Counted from the stretch's first letter, positions 33,940-45,361 are shown. The stretch: 64,000 bases of DNA from Mesorhizobium wenxiniae (GCF_002284535.1 NZ_NPKH01000030.1:62001-126000), one strand, 5' to 3'. The notes: generated from the sequence alone by a model not told the origin. Translations and numbers: made by a program.

Positions 33940-34965
33940 TCACCAGTCCATTACCACCTTGCCGGAATTGCCGATGCGCATGGCGTCGAAGCCAGCCTGG
34001 TAGTCGTCGATGCCAATGCGGTGGGTGATCACGCCGCTCACGTCGAGCGGCCCCTGCACCAGCGCGATCATCTTATACCAGGTCTCGAACATCTCGCGGC
34101 CGTAGATGCCTTTCAAGGTCAGCATCTTGAAGATGACCTTGTTCCAGTCGATCTCGAAGCCGGTCGGCGCGATGCCGAGGATGGCGATCTTGCCGCCATT
34201 GTTCATGGTGTCGATCATGTCGCGGAAGGCATGCGCCGAGCCGGACATTTCGAGGCCGACGTCAAAGCCCTCGGTCATCCCCTCCTCGCGCATGACGTCG
34301 CGCAGCTTCTCCTTGGAAGCGTCGACGACGTGATGGATGCCCATCTTGCGGGCAAGGTCGAGGCGGACCGGATTGATGTCGGTGATGACGACTTTGCGGG
34401 CGCCGACGCACTGAGCGACCAGGGCGCCCATGATGCCGATGGGGCCGGCGCCGGTGACCAGGACGTCCTCGCCGACGAGATCGAACGAGAGCGCGGTATG
34501 CACGGCATTGCCAAGCGGATCGAAGATCGCGGCAACCTCGTCCGGGATGTCGTCGGGGATCGGCACGACATTGTGCTGAGGGATGGCGAGGTATTCGCCG
34601 AATGCGCCCGGCCGGTTGACCCCGACGCCCAGCGTATTGCGGCACAGATGCCCCCTGCCCGCGCGGCAGTTGCGGCAGTAGCCGCAGACGATGTGGCCTT
34701 CGCCCGAGACGCGCTGGCCGACCTTGTATTCGCTCACCGCCGCGCAGACGGCGGCGACCGTGCCGACGAACTCGTGGCCGGTCACCATGGGTACCGGCAC
34801 GGTCTTCTGCGCCCATTGGTCCCAGTTGTAGATGTGCACGTCGGTGCCGCAGATCGCCGACTTCTTCACCTTGACCAGCACGTCGTTGGGACCGATCTCG
34901 GGGATCGGCACGTGCTCCATCCAGATTCCGGGCTCAGCCTTTGCCTTAACAAGGGCACGCATCAT
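33940..34965 (-). CDS. tdh: L-threonine 3-dehydrogenase
   Basis: Zinc-dependent medium-chain dehydrogenase of 341 residues, the usual Tdh length. It oxidises L-threonine with NAD to 2-amino-3-ketobutyrate. The catalytic zinc Cys is in SAICGTDVHIYNWD, with HE in TGHEFVG. The structural zinc cluster is CGYCRNCRAGRGHLC, and the NAD fold has GAGPIGIMGALVAQ. It is the last gene of the thrC-thrB-kbl-tdh set, 16 bases after kbl, which takes its unstable product. The pair converts threonine to glycine and acetyl-CoA. Confidence 0.96.
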   Translation of the reverse strand: MMRALVKAKAEPGIWMEHVPIPEIGPNDVLVKVKKSAICGTDVHIYNWDQWAQKTVPVPMVTGHEFVGTVAAVCAAVSEYKVGQRVSGEGHIVCGYCRNCRAGRGHLCRNTLGVGVNRPGAFGEYLAIPQHNVVPIPDDIPDEVAAIFDPLGNAVHTALSFDLVGEDVLVTGAGPIGIMGALVAQCVGARKVVITDINPVRLDLARKMGIHHVVDASKEKLRDVMREEGMTEGFDVGLEMSGSAHAFRDMIDTMNNGGKIAILGIAPTGFEIDWNKVIFKMLTLKGIYGREMFETWYKMIALVQGPLDVSGVITHRIGIDDYQAGFDAMRIGNSGKVVMDW

Positions 34966-34981
34966 ATTGGACTACTATTCC

Positions 34982-36169
34982 TCAGGAAATAACGCCGAGT
35001 TCCTTGCCTACCTCGCCGAACGCTATCACCGCGCGATCAATGTCGGCGGTGGAATGCGCCGCCGACATCTGGGTGCGGATGCGCGCCTGGCCCTTCGGGA
35101 CCACCGGGAACGAGAAGCCGATGACGTAGATGCCCCGCTTGAGCATCCGCTCGGCCATCTGCTGCGCTAGGGTCGCATCGCCCAGCATGACCGGGATGAT
35201 CGGGTGGTCGGCGCCGGCAAGCGTGAAGCCGAGTTTCGTCATTGACGAGCGGAAGCGTCCGGCGTTCGTGTAGAGCTTTTGTCGCAGCGCGTCGCCCTTC
35301 TCGACGATGTCGAACACCTTCAGCGAGGCGGCCGCGATGGCCGGCATCAGCGTGTTGGAGAACAGATAGGGCCGCGAGCGCTGGCGCAGCCAGTCGACGA
35401 CCGGCCTGCTCGCCGCCGTGTAGCCGCCGGAGGCTCCGCCCAGCGCCTTGCCGAGCGTGCCGGTGATGATATCCACCCTGCCCTCGACACCGCAATGCTC
35501 GGCCGAGCCGCGGCCGTGCTCCCCGACGAAGCCTACGGCGTGGCTGTCGTCGACCATCACCATCGCGTCGTACTCTTGCGCCAGATCGCAGACGCCCCGC
35601 AGATTGGCGATAATGCCGTCCATCGAGAATACGCCGTCGGTGGCGATCAGGCGGAAGCGGGCGTCCTTGGCGTCCTCCAGTCGGGCGCGCAGTTCGACCA
35701 TGTCGTTGTTGGCGTAGCGGTAGCGCCGCGCCTTCGAGAGCCGTACGCCGTCGATGATCGAGGCGTGATTGAGCGCGTCGGAGATGATCGCGTCTTCCTC
35801 ACCGAGCAGCGTCTCGAACAGCCCGCCATTGGCGTCGAAACAGGATCCGTAGAGGATCGTGTCCTCCATGCCGAGGAAACCCGAGATCCGCGCCTCGAGC
35901 TGCGTGTGCTCCTCCTGCGTGCCGCAGATGAAACGCACCGAGGCCATGCCATAGCCATAGCGGTCGAGGCCTGCCTTGGCGGCATCCCGCAGTTCCTCGC
36001 TGTCGGCGAGCCCCAGATAGTTGTTGGCGCAGAAGTTCAGCACAGCCTCGCCGCCGACCTCGATCTGCGCCGACTGCGTCGACGTGATCACGCGCTCCGA
36101 CTTGTAGAGGCCTTCCGCTTCGATCTGTGAAAGAAGCTCGCCAAGGTGACTTTCTAGAGTTGACGCCAT
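34982..36169 (-). CDS. kbl: 2-amino-3-ketobutyrate CoA ligase (glycine C-acetyltransferase)
   Basis: PLP enzyme of the alpha-oxoamine synthase family, 395 residues from the ATG at 36169. It splits 2-amino-3-ketobutyrate with CoA into glycine and acetyl-CoA. The PLP lysine is Lys251 in IITGTLGKALGGASGGY, and VMVDDSHAVGFVGEHGRG is the cofactor Asp region. The open frame continues to 36442 but only inside the thrB gene. It is coupled to tdh (16 bases) and follows thrB by 28 bases. Length and motifs match E. coli Kbl closely. Confidence 0.96.
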   Translation of the reverse strand: MASTLESHLGELLSQIEAEGLYKSERVITSTQSAQIEVGGEAVLNFCANNYLGLADSEELRDAAKAGLDRYGYGMASVRFICGTQEEHTQLEARISGFLGMEDTILYGSCFDANGGLFETLLGEEDAIISDALNHASIIDGVRLSKARRYRYANNDMVELRARLEDAKDARFRLIATDGVFSMDGIIANLRGVCDLAQEYDAMVMVDDSHAVGFVGEHGRGSAEHCGVEGRVDIITGTLGKALGGASGGYTAASRPVVDWLRQRSRPYLFSNTLMPAIAAASLKVFDIVEKGDALRQKLYTNAGRFRSSMTKLGFTLAGADHPIIPVMLGDATLAQQMAERMLKRGIYVIGFSFPVVPKGQARIRTQMSAAHSTADIDRAVIAFGEVGKELGVIS

Positions 36170-36197
36170 GATATCACTGCCATTGTTGTGGTCTTGC

Positions 36198-37142
36198 TCA
36201 AGCGATCTCTCCTCGAAGCACTCGCAAGATGCGCTCGAAGTGGCTGGGATCGTGCGCGTTGAGGAGCGCACCTTCGCGAGGCAGGTGCAGATCCCAGAGA
36301 CGCGATAACCAAAAACGAAATGCTCCCGCCCGCTGCATTGCGGGAAGCAATGCGCATTCGGCCGGAGTAAGCGCGCGGACGGACTTATAGCCGCCGAGGA
36401 AAGCGGCGGCCCGCTCGTTGTTTTGACGGCCGGTGCAGTCATCGACGCACCAGTCGTTGAGGCACACGGCGATGTCGAACAGCAAGGCGTCGCATCCCGC
36501 GAAGTAGAAATCGAAGACGCCCGTCAGGTGCTCGCCATGAAACAGGACGTTGTCGCGAAACAGATCCGCGTGCACCGGCCCTTTGGGGAGTTGCTCGTAG
36601 GTGAAGGACGCCGCGATCTCCTTCTGGAAGGCCAGCTCACTTGAGAGCAGCGAGCGTTGTGCGTCGGAAATGCAGCGGCTGACCACCGGCGCCGCCTCGT
36701 CCCACCATTCGAGGCCGCGCGGATTGGGCTGGTGTCGCGGGTAGTCGCTCCCGGCGACGTGGATGCGCGCCAGCATCTCGCCGACCGCGCGACAATGCGG
36801 CTCTGCCGGCACCATCACGCTCTCGCCAGAAAGCCTGTTGACGACCACAGCGGGCCGGCCTTTCAGCACGTGAAGGATTTCGCCATTGCGGTTGGCAACA
36901 GGATCAGGGACCGGCAATCGCCGCGCCGCAAGGTGCTTCATGAAATGGAGGTAGAATGGCAATTGCTCGAATGTGAGCCGCTCGAACAATGTCAGCACAT
37001 ACGCGCCGGCTTCGGTATCTACGAAGTAGTTCGTGTTCTCGATGCCGGTCGAGATGCCGCGAACGGAATGCGGCCCGCCCAGACCCAGCGCTCGCGAGAA
37101 CGCTGCGACTTCGTCAACGGACAGCTCTGTATAGACAGCCAT
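36198..37142 (-). CDS. thrB: Homoserine kinase (APH-fold ThrB)
   Basis: 314 residues of the kinase-fold homoserine kinase found in rhizobia and pseudomonads, unrelated to the GHMP-type ThrB of E. coli. It phosphorylates L-homoserine to O-phosphohomoserine. Family marks are the start MAVYTELSVDEVAAF, GIENTNYFVDTEAGAYVLTL, the catalytic loop GPVHADLFRDNVLF and metal-binding VFDFYFAG. It lies between thrC (29 bases) and kbl (28 bases). Being tied to threonine breakdown genes rather than to hom suggests a catabolic role here. Confidence 0.93.
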   Translation of the reverse strand: MAVYTELSVDEVAAFSRALGLGGPHSVRGISTGIENTNYFVDTEAGAYVLTLFERLTFEQLPFYLHFMKHLAARRLPVPDPVANRNGEILHVLKGRPAVVVNRLSGESVMVPAEPHCRAVGEMLARIHVAGSDYPRHQPNPRGLEWWDEAAPVVSRCISDAQRSLLSSELAFQKEIAASFTYEQLPKGPVHADLFRDNVLFHGEHLTGVFDFYFAGCDALLFDIAVCLNDWCVDDCTGRQNNERAAAFLGGYKSVRALTPAECALLPAMQRAGAFRFWLSRLWDLHLPREGALLNAHDPSHFERILRVLRGEIA

Positions 37143-37171
37143 GGCGAGAATCGGTCCCGATACGCGTTTCT

Positions 37172-38599
37172 TCAGCCGGCGGCACGCTGCACGATTTCGG
37201 CGATGTAGCTCGTCACGGTTTGTGCATCGGCGGGAAGGACTTTGAACCGTTTCGGCAAATCCTCTATGCCATCGAACTGCCGCGGTCGATCCGGCTCGCG
37301 GTCCAATGCCTCCCTGATCGTTCCCGCAAATTTGACCGGCAGGGCCGTCTCCAGCACGAGCATTGGGGTCTCCGGAACGGAGTGCTTGCGCGCGACCTTC
37401 ACCCCATCTGCCGTATGCGGATCGATCAGCGTGCTGGAACGCTGCCAGGTGTCACGGATCGTCTCCAACCGGTCGGCGTGGGTGCTCTTGCCGCTGCGGA
37501 AGCCGAAACGATCTGCCGCGTTCGCGAAGGCGGGATCACTACTGAGATTGAAAAACCCTTGTTCCCTGAGTTGGCCGTCGAACAGGGAACTCGTCCGACC
37601 TGCATCGCGCCCGATCATGTCAAACACGAAACGCTCGAAATTCGAGGCCTTAGAGATGTCCATGGAAGGGCTTGAGGTTTCATGGGTATCCGCGCGGCCC
37701 CGCACGCGATACAGACCGGTGCGGAAGAACTCATCGAGCACGTCGTTCTCGTTGGTCGCGACGATCAGACGGGATATCGGAAGCCCCATCATGCGCGCGA
37801 CATGACCGGCGCAGACGTTCCCGAAATTGCCCGAGGGAACGGCGAAGTCGACCTTTGACGAATTCTCTTCCGTCACCTGAAAAAAGGCCGAGAAGTAATA
37901 CACCACCTGAGCCACGAGTCGGGCCCAGTTGATCGAATTGACGGTGCCGATCCGGTGGCGCCGCTTGAAGTCAGCATCGCCGGACACGGCTTTGACGATG
38001 TCCTGGCAATCGTCGAACACCCCTTCGATGGCGAGGTTGTGGATGTTCTCGTCCTGCAGGCTGAACATCTGGGCCTGCTGAAAAGCGCTCATGCGCCCAT
38101 GCGGCGACATCATGAAGACGCGAATGCCCGTCTTGCCGCGCATCGCATGTTCCGCCGCGCTGCCCGTATCGCCACTGGTGGCGCCGAGGATGTTCAGTTC
38201 CTCACCCTGGCGGGCCAGTTCATATTCAAGAAGATTACCAAGCAACTGCATGGCCATGTCCTTGAACGCGAGCGTTGGGCCATTCGACAGTTCCGCGACG
38301 TGAAGACCCGTTTCAAGCGCGCGCACCGGCACGATCCGGTCAGTCCTGAAAACCTCGGGCGTGTAGGTGCTCGCGCAAATGGCCTTGAGATCGGCGGGCG
38401 GAATATCGTCGATGTAGAGCGACAGGATTTCGAAGGCGAGGTCCGGGTAGGACAGGCCCCGCCACCGATCCAGCATGGCGTCATCCACAAGCGGGTAGGT
38501 CTCGGGCACATAGAGCCCGCCATCCGGCGCCAGACCTTCAAGCAGGATCTCGCACAACTTCCTGCGTTCGGGATGACCGCGCGTGGAGATGTAGTACAT
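37172..38599 (-). CDS. thrC: Threonine synthase
   Basis: 475 residues, the length of the long ThrC type of Proteobacteria and fungi. It converts O-phosphohomoserine to L-threonine and phosphate using PLP. The typical start is MYYISTRGHPERRKLCEILL. PLP Lys113 is in LSNGPTLAFKDMAMQ, and LGATSGDTGSAAEHAM is the phosphate-binding segment. It precedes thrB, kbl and tdh closely and follows the FAD oxidase gene by 79 bases. The chromosome almost certainly has a housekeeping copy elsewhere, so this is probably a pathway-specific one. Confidence 0.95.
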   Translation of the reverse strand: MYYISTRGHPERRKLCEILLEGLAPDGGLYVPETYPLVDDAMLDRWRGLSYPDLAFEILSLYIDDIPPADLKAICASTYTPEVFRTDRIVPVRALETGLHVAELSNGPTLAFKDMAMQLLGNLLEYELARQGEELNILGATSGDTGSAAEHAMRGKTGIRVFMMSPHGRMSAFQQAQMFSLQDENIHNLAIEGVFDDCQDIVKAVSGDADFKRRHRIGTVNSINWARLVAQVVYYFSAFFQVTEENSSKVDFAVPSGNFGNVCAGHVARMMGLPISRLIVATNENDVLDEFFRTGLYRVRGRADTHETSSPSMDISKASNFERFVFDMIGRDAGRTSSLFDGQLREQGFFNLSSDPAFANAADRFGFRSGKSTHADRLETIRDTWQRSSTLIDPHTADGVKVARKHSVPETPMLVLETALPVKFAGTIREALDREPDRPRQFDGIEDLPKRFKVLPADAQTVTSYIAEIVQRAAG

Positions 38600-38678
38600 G
38601 TGATACTCTTCCTTGTAGCCGCGACACTCAGCCGTCGCCGCCGCGCCGCGTGGTCAATGGGCAGCCGGGCTTTAGGCG

Positions 38679-40064
38679 TCAGCGGCGGGCACGCCACCAG
38701 GCGATCTTGTCCTGCAGCGCATAGCCCTTGATGATCGCCGGCAAGAACCAGGGATCGCCGCTATAGAAAGGGATGGAAGCTGGCGGTCGGAAGTCGAAAG
38801 CCGTGCCGGCGTCTTGCGCGCGACCCATCAGCTTGTAGGCGGCACGCGTGCCGACCCACGGTGCCCAGACCACGCCCGAACCGCAAAAGCCGGTGGCATA
38901 GACGATGTCATCCTTTTCAAAGATGCGGGGCAGCATGTCGCGGTTCATGGCCACGTTGCCGAACCAGCTGTACGAAAGGCGAACCTTCTCCAGCTCCGGG
39001 AAAATTTCTATCAGACCGTTACGCAGGCGGAGCGTCGGGGCTGTCGGATCGCTGTTGCCGCGGGAGCTGTCTCGCCCACCGAGCAGAATGCGCCTTCCGT
39101 TGGGTGAAGGACGATAGTAGAAGCCCAGCTCCCGGTTCTCGCCCATCATCATCAGCTTGGGCATCAGCCGCGCCATCAATTCAGGCGGAAGCTCCTCGGT
39201 GACGATGATCCGGCTGCGGACGGGAACCAGGCGGCGACGCAGGAAGGGCGCGCCGCCATCGGTATATCCGTTGGTGCAGACCAGCACCTGCCGAGCCTGC
39301 ACAGTCCCGGCCGATGTCGCGACACGGAACCCGGACACATCTTTCTCGATGGAAATCACGGGCGTTCGTGAGTGGACCGTCAGCCCGGAAGCCAAGGCCA
39401 CCCGCAGGAGCTCGGCGTGCAACTTGGCCGGGTGCAAACCGCCAATGTCCATCCGAACCGTGCCGCCGCGGTAGAAGTCGGTGCCGATGTAGTTGCACTG
39501 CTCGGCATGCGGAACAGCGTAGGATTCGATCCCCAGCCTCTTCGCCAGCGCCTCGGCGCCGCGGGCCATCTTCTCGTACTGGTCGTATCCGAGAGCACCC
39601 ATGAACCGGCCGACCAGCTGGAAATCGCAGTCGATCCCTTCCGTCTCGATGAAGTCGTAAAGGAACTCGCGGGCGATCTTGCCCTCGGCCTCGATCGCGA
39701 TCGCCTTTGCCTCGCCGAAGCGCCTGGTGATCGTCGCATAGTCCGGTCGAATGCTTCCGCTGGTGATCCCGCCGTTGCGCGACGAAGCTCCTTCCCCGGG
39801 GTTCATCGCATCGAAGGCCGCAACTGACCGTCCTTCACGCGCCAGCACCAGCCCGGCGGACAGCCCGGCATAGCCAGCGCCGACGATTGCCACATCGAGC
39901 CGCTTTGCCAGTGGCTGCGACGGCAGCGGCCTGACAGGTGCGGCTTCCCACCAGTAGGGCGTGTTCTTATCGGCGACTTTCTCCTCATGCACGTGCGCTA
40001 CTTCCCGTTGCGTTTTTAGGATCTGCAGTGGGTCGCGTTTGCTGACGAAATCAGACACGGTCAT
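38679..40064 (-). CDS. FAD-dependent amine oxidase (PuuB/glycine-oxidase-like)
   Basis: About 461 residues from the ATG at 40064, which overlaps the end of the permease gene by 14 bases. The FAD fold is LDVAIVGAGYAGLSAGLVLA, then ASSRNGGITSGSIRPDYATI. The C-terminal FAD region is YATGFCGSGVVWAPWVGTRA, and the tail is FYSGDPWFLPAIIKGYALQD. Such enzymes oxidise primary or secondary amines, N-substituted amino acids included. Its place between a peptide-type importer and thrC suggests that it frees an amino acid, perhaps homoserine, from the imported compound. This is inference. Confidence 0.9.
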   Translation of the reverse strand: MTVSDFVSKRDPLQILKTQREVAHVHEEKVADKNTPYWWEAAPVRPLPSQPLAKRLDVAIVGAGYAGLSAGLVLAREGRSVAAFDAMNPGEGASSRNGGITSGSIRPDYATITRRFGEAKAIAIEAEGKIAREFLYDFIETEGIDCDFQLVGRFMGALGYDQYEKMARGAEALAKRLGIESYAVPHAEQCNYIGTDFYRGGTVRMDIGGLHPAKLHAELLRVALASGLTVHSRTPVISIEKDVSGFRVATSAGTVQARQVLVCTNGYTDGGAPFLRRRLVPVRSRIIVTEELPPELMARLMPKLMMMGENRELGFYYRPSPNGRRILLGGRDSSRGNSDPTAPTLRLRNGLIEIFPELEKVRLSYSWFGNVAMNRDMLPRIFEKDDIVYATGFCGSGVVWAPWVGTRAAYKLMGRAQDAGTAFDFRPPASIPFYSGDPWFLPAIIKGYALQDKIAWWRARR

Positions 40065-40929
40065 CTCGCACGTCGAGCGCATCGCGCAGTCCGTCACCGA
40101 TGAAGTTGAAGCTGGTTACGGCGATGGTGATGGCGGCGCCCGGGATGATCGCCAGCCAAGGCGCGCTCGCCAGATACTGCTGGGCGCCCTCCAGCATGTT
40201 ACCCCAGCTGGCCAGCGGCGGCTGAATGCCATAGCCCAGGAAGCTGATATAGGCTTCCAGAAGGATCGCGTGCGCAACTGTCAATGTGGCGGCCACAATG
40301 ATCGGTCCCATGGCGTTGGGCAGGATCTCCCGGAACATGATGTGGGCGCCGCTCAATCCCAGCATGCGCCCAGCCAGGACGAACTCGCGCTCGCGCAGAG
40401 AGCGGACCTCGGCCTCGACAATTCGAGCCACTTCCATCCAACTGGTGACCGCGATGATCACCGTGACCATGGCCGGGCTCGGCTTCAGTGCCGCGGCCAA
40501 AGCGAGCAGCAGGAAGATTGACGGGAAAGACAGGAAGCCATCGACGGTGCGCATCAGCGCCGCGCCGATCCAGCCGCCGCGATAGCCCGCGATTACGCCG
40601 ACGAGCGTTCCGATCAGCGTCGACAGCAACATGGCGAAGAAGGCCACCGCCAGCGAAATCCTTCCCGCCATGAGCAATCGCGCTGCCAGATCGCGCCCCA
40701 GCGGATCGGTCCCGAGATAGTGGTCGCCGGTCAGCGGCGGGGAAAACCGGGCGCGCAAATCGATGTAGAGCGAATCATAGGGCAGAAGATGCGGGCCGAA
40801 GACGCATGCCAGCGTGAGGAGCATGATCATCGCCACCCCCAGCAGCGCCAGATGATGACTCGTGAAACGGCGCACGGTGCGGCTACGCCACCAGCGGCTT
40901 GGTCCTGTATTTGCGACGAGAGCGGTCAT
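40051..40929 (-). CDS. Peptide/amine ABC transporter permease (DppC type)
   Basis: 292 residues. The N-terminal OppC-type segment LALLGVAMIMLLTLACVFGP is a membrane helix. LTGDHYLGTDPLGRDLAARL is the DppC hallmark. The EAA loop is LREREFVLAGRMLGLSGAHI, which contacts the ATPase. It pairs with the DppB-type permease gene 35 bases upstream. Its stop lies within the start of the FAD oxidase gene, so the two are translationally coupled. Confidence 0.93.
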   Translation of the reverse strand: MTALVANTGPSRWWRSRTVRRFTSHHLALLGVAMIMLLTLACVFGPHLLPYDSLYIDLRARFSPPLTGDHYLGTDPLGRDLAARLLMAGRISLAVAFFAMLLSTLIGTLVGVIAGYRGGWIGAALMRTVDGFLSFPSIFLLLALAAALKPSPAMVTVIIAVTSWMEVARIVEAEVRSLREREFVLAGRMLGLSGAHIMFREILPNAMGPIIVAATLTVAHAILLEAYISFLGYGIQPPLASWGNMLEGAQQYLASAPWLAIIPGAAITIAVTSFNFIGDGLRDALDVRDDRV

Positions 40930-40964
40930 TTCGGCTGCCTCCTGTCAGGCGTAAGGTTGCGCGC

Positions 40965-41915
40965 TCAACCCAGACGGATGCGCGGATCGACGATGGCCAC
41001 CGCAATGTCGGCGATCAAATTGCCCAGAATGACGAGGATGGCCGAGAACATCAGCAGTCCCATCACGACCGGGTAGTCGCTGTAGCCGAGGCTATCGAGG
41101 AACAGCCGCCCCATGCCTGGCCAGGTAAACACGGTCTCTGTCACCAGTGCGCCAGTCAGGATGCTGGGAAGTTGCACCCCTGCCAGCGTGATCATTGGCA
41201 AAAGCGCATTGCCAACAACGTGTTTCATTATGACTCGGCGCTCGCTCAAACCCTTGGCCCGGGCGGTCTTGACGAAATCCTGGCTGATGGCGTCGAGGGT
41301 GGAGGTGCGCATGTAGCGGCTCCAGATCGCCACATGCACCAGCGACAGCACGAGGCTGGGCAGGATAAGGTGGTGGAGATAGTTCAGCACCGAGCCGTCG
41401 CCGATGGTGTACATATTGCCCGCAGGCACCCAGCCCAGCTTGAGCGAAAAAATGTAGATGCCGACGAGCCCGAACCAGAAGGTCGGGATCGACAGCGCGA
41501 CCATGGCGCCAACCGTCGCCAGATGGTCAAACAGCGAGTAGCGGTGCGTAGCGCCGCGGATGCCGATCCAGGTGCCAATGGCGATTGCGATCGCGGTGGA
41601 TGTGCCCATCAGCAGCAGCGTGGCAAAGACGTGCCGGCCGATCACCGAAAGCACCGGCGCCCCATCGCGGAAGGAGTTGCCCCAGTCGCCCTGGAGAAGC
41701 CGCCAGGCCCAATCGAGATATTGCATCCACAGCGGCCGATTGAGCCCTAGTTGCTCTTTCAGGCGATCGAGATCGTCCTGCGTCATGCCGGGATCGAGCC
41801 CGAATTGCGCCAGTGGCCCCCCCGGTAACAAGTTCAGGACAACGAACCCGATGACCGACACGATCAGGAGCAGGATGAGGCTCTGCGAGAGCCGGTTGAG
41901 CAGGAAGCCACGCAT
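40965..41915 (-). CDS. Peptide/amine ABC transporter permease (DppB type)
   Basis: 316 residues with six predicted helices. The start MRGFLLNRLSQSLILLLIVS and NLLPGGPLAQFGLDPGMTQD are typical of DppB. DFVKTARAKGLSERRVIMKH is the EAA loop. It follows the binding-protein gene by about 63 bases containing a strong hairpin. Together with 40051, 41979 and 43688 it forms a complete importer. Confidence 0.93.
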   Translation of the reverse strand: MRGFLLNRLSQSLILLLIVSVIGFVVLNLLPGGPLAQFGLDPGMTQDDLDRLKEQLGLNRPLWMQYLDWAWRLLQGDWGNSFRDGAPVLSVIGRHVFATLLLMGTSTAIAIAIGTWIGIRGATHRYSLFDHLATVGAMVALSIPTFWFGLVGIYIFSLKLGWVPAGNMYTIGDGSVLNYLHHLILPSLVLSLVHVAIWSRYMRTSTLDAISQDFVKTARAKGLSERRVIMKHVVGNALLPMITLAGVQLPSILTGALVTETVFTWPGMGRLFLDSLGYSDYPVVMGLLMFSAILVILGNLIADIAVAIVDPRIRLG

Positions 41916-41946
41916 TCAACTCTCCCCTTTCAAGACGCCGGTGACA

Positions 41947-41970
41947 CGCCGCCGCCCTAAGGCGGCGGCG
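41947..41970 (-). promoter_or_regulatory. GC-rich stem-loop between binding protein and permease genes
   Basis: A perfect 10-base stem, CGCCGCCGCC/GGCGGCGGCG with a 4-base loop, lies right after the binding-protein stop on the minus strand. No T-run follows it, so it is more likely an mRNA-stability or attenuating element than a full terminator. Confidence 0.6.
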
Positions 41971-41978
41971 TAAGTATG

Positions 41979-43649
41979 TCAGTCCTTCCAATGCCATCCG
42001 GCGGCATGCCAGGATGCGACGCGGGTGTTGGAATTTGCCTCGAAACCCGCCAGCCCTTCCTTGCGGCCGAACACATTGGCGTAGGCAAACAGAGGCAGGA
42101 ACGGCAGATCCTGACGAACAATTTCCTGAACACGCAGATAGATGGCGCGCCGCTCTTCCCGATCGAAGGTGCGGGTACCCTTGTCGAGCAGCGCATCAAC
42201 CTCCGGGTTGGAGTATTGGCCTGTGTTCGAGCCCTTTCCGCCCTTCGCGACGATCGCCTTTGTGTGCAGGCGGTTGGTAACGTCGGGGTCGCCCGCGATG
42301 ACATTGGTTACACCGGAGATGGCTGACTCGAACTGCGATTTGAGCCAGAAATCGCCCCACATGACGGCGGCCGGCAGGTTCGAAATGGTCATCTCCACCC
42401 CGATCTCGGCGAATGTCTGCTGCAGAAACTGCTGCGTCTGCTCGCGCAGGTGGTTGCCGGAGGTGGTGGAGTTGGCGAAAGACAGACGCACCCCGTCCTT
42501 CACCCGTATTCCATCGGCTCCGGGTACCCAGCCGGCCTCGTCGAGGATCTGGCGCGCGCGCTCGATGTTGAACTCCTGCGCCGGCAGGTTCGGATTGTAG
42601 TAGTAGGAATTCTGCGGCATGAAGGTCTCGGTGGGGTTGTGGACCCCGTAATAAAGTCCTTCGAGGATCGCTTTCCTATCTATTGCGGCGTAGAGCGCCT
42701 GGCGAACCGCAGGGTCCTTGAATTGCGGCTTCTCAAGATTGAGATAGATCGACTCGACCGATGCTCCGCGCTCCAACATGACCACGCGATCCGGTAGTGT
42801 GCTGGCTTCCGCATAGTTGTCGGCGGTTATGAATGCCTGGTCGACAAGATCAATGTCGCCGCTCTTGAACTGGGTGTAGAGCACCGTCATGTCGGGGATG
42901 TATTTGAAGACGAGCCGCTCCAAATAGGGGCCCTCCCCTGCATAGTCCGTGTTCGCGACGAGTTCGATGTGATCGCCGGCAATGCGCTGCGCCCACTTGA
43001 ATGCGCCAGTGCCGACAGGCGCCTGATTGAAGGCGGCGGCGTTCGGGTCGGCCTCTTTTTCGAGGATGTGCTTGGGCACCATGAAGGTTTCGGCGAGAAA
43101 CGACAGGTAAGGGGCGAAAGCCTCCTCCATCCGCCAGGTGAGCTCGGTCGGCGAGACCACCTTGATGTCGCGCACCAGCGAATGACCCGCCGTCCGCCAC
43201 GCGCGGAATTTCGGATTGGTGATGAGCTCAAGCGTGAACTTCACATCCTCGGCCGTGAAGGGTTGGCCGTCGTGCCAGCGGACGTCATCACGCAGGCGGA
43301 TGCGCCACAAAAGTCCATCCTCCGAAATGCCGCCGTTGTCTTGGCTGGGCACTTCGACCACAAGATTGGGCTGAAGAACGCCCTTGGGGTCCATGCGAAC
43401 GAGTGCATCAAACACCGAGAAGTGCACGGCGTCGTCGCACTCGGTATGCGGCATCAGTGGATTGAAGACGGTGGGTTCCTGCGAAAATCCGACGACGACG
43501 CGGCCGGTCGGGCTCGCTGGAGGGTTCTGGGCGAAGGCGGGTTTGCCCAACAGATTGGGCGCAATGAGGCCTGCGGCCCCGCCTATCGCCATCAATCGAA
43601 GGGCGTGGCGCCGCGAGTAGTTCGATTTGGAGTTCGTACGTTCAGTCAT
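41979..43649 (-). CDS. Peptide/amine ABC transporter substrate-binding protein (SBP_bac_5)
   Basis: Large periplasmic binding protein of the DppA/OppA family, 556 residues. The N-terminus is a Tat signal with the twin-arginine motif SRRHALRLMAIGGAAGL, and cleavage is likely after PAFA (about residue 40). Export is therefore probably in folded form. Body motifs are LLWRIRLRDDVRWHDGQPFT, then AEDVKFTLEL and YAAIDRKAILEGLYYG. It binds an oligopeptide, opine or similar compound; the ligand is unknown. It follows the ATPase gene by 38 bases. Confidence 0.93.
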   Translation of the reverse strand: MTERTNSKSNYSRRHALRLMAIGGAAGLIAPNLLGKPAFAQNPPASPTGRVVVGFSQEPTVFNPLMPHTECDDAVHFSVFDALVRMDPKGVLQPNLVVEVPSQDNGGISEDGLLWRIRLRDDVRWHDGQPFTAEDVKFTLELITNPKFRAWRTAGHSLVRDIKVVSPTELTWRMEEAFAPYLSFLAETFMVPKHILEKEADPNAAAFNQAPVGTGAFKWAQRIAGDHIELVANTDYAGEGPYLERLVFKYIPDMTVLYTQFKSGDIDLVDQAFITADNYAEASTLPDRVVMLERGASVESIYLNLEKPQFKDPAVRQALYAAIDRKAILEGLYYGVHNPTETFMPQNSYYYNPNLPAQEFNIERARQILDEAGWVPGADGIRVKDGVRLSFANSTTSGNHLREQTQQFLQQTFAEIGVEMTISNLPAAVMWGDFWLKSQFESAISGVTNVIAGDPDVTNRLHTKAIVAKGGKGSNTGQYSNPEVDALLDKGTRTFDREERRAIYLRVQEIVRQDLPFLPLFAYANVFGRKEGLAGFEANSNTRVASWHAAGWHWKD

Positions 43650-43687
43650 TGGAATTCCCCTTGTTCTGGCGGTGTCCGCCGTGGCTC

Positions 43688-45361
<1,674 letters not shown>

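Noticed and set aside
33922..34992. 356-codon open frame on the plus strand
   Set aside because: Antisense to tdh, with Asp/His/Val-rich shadow composition. Tdh on the other strand is unmistakable.
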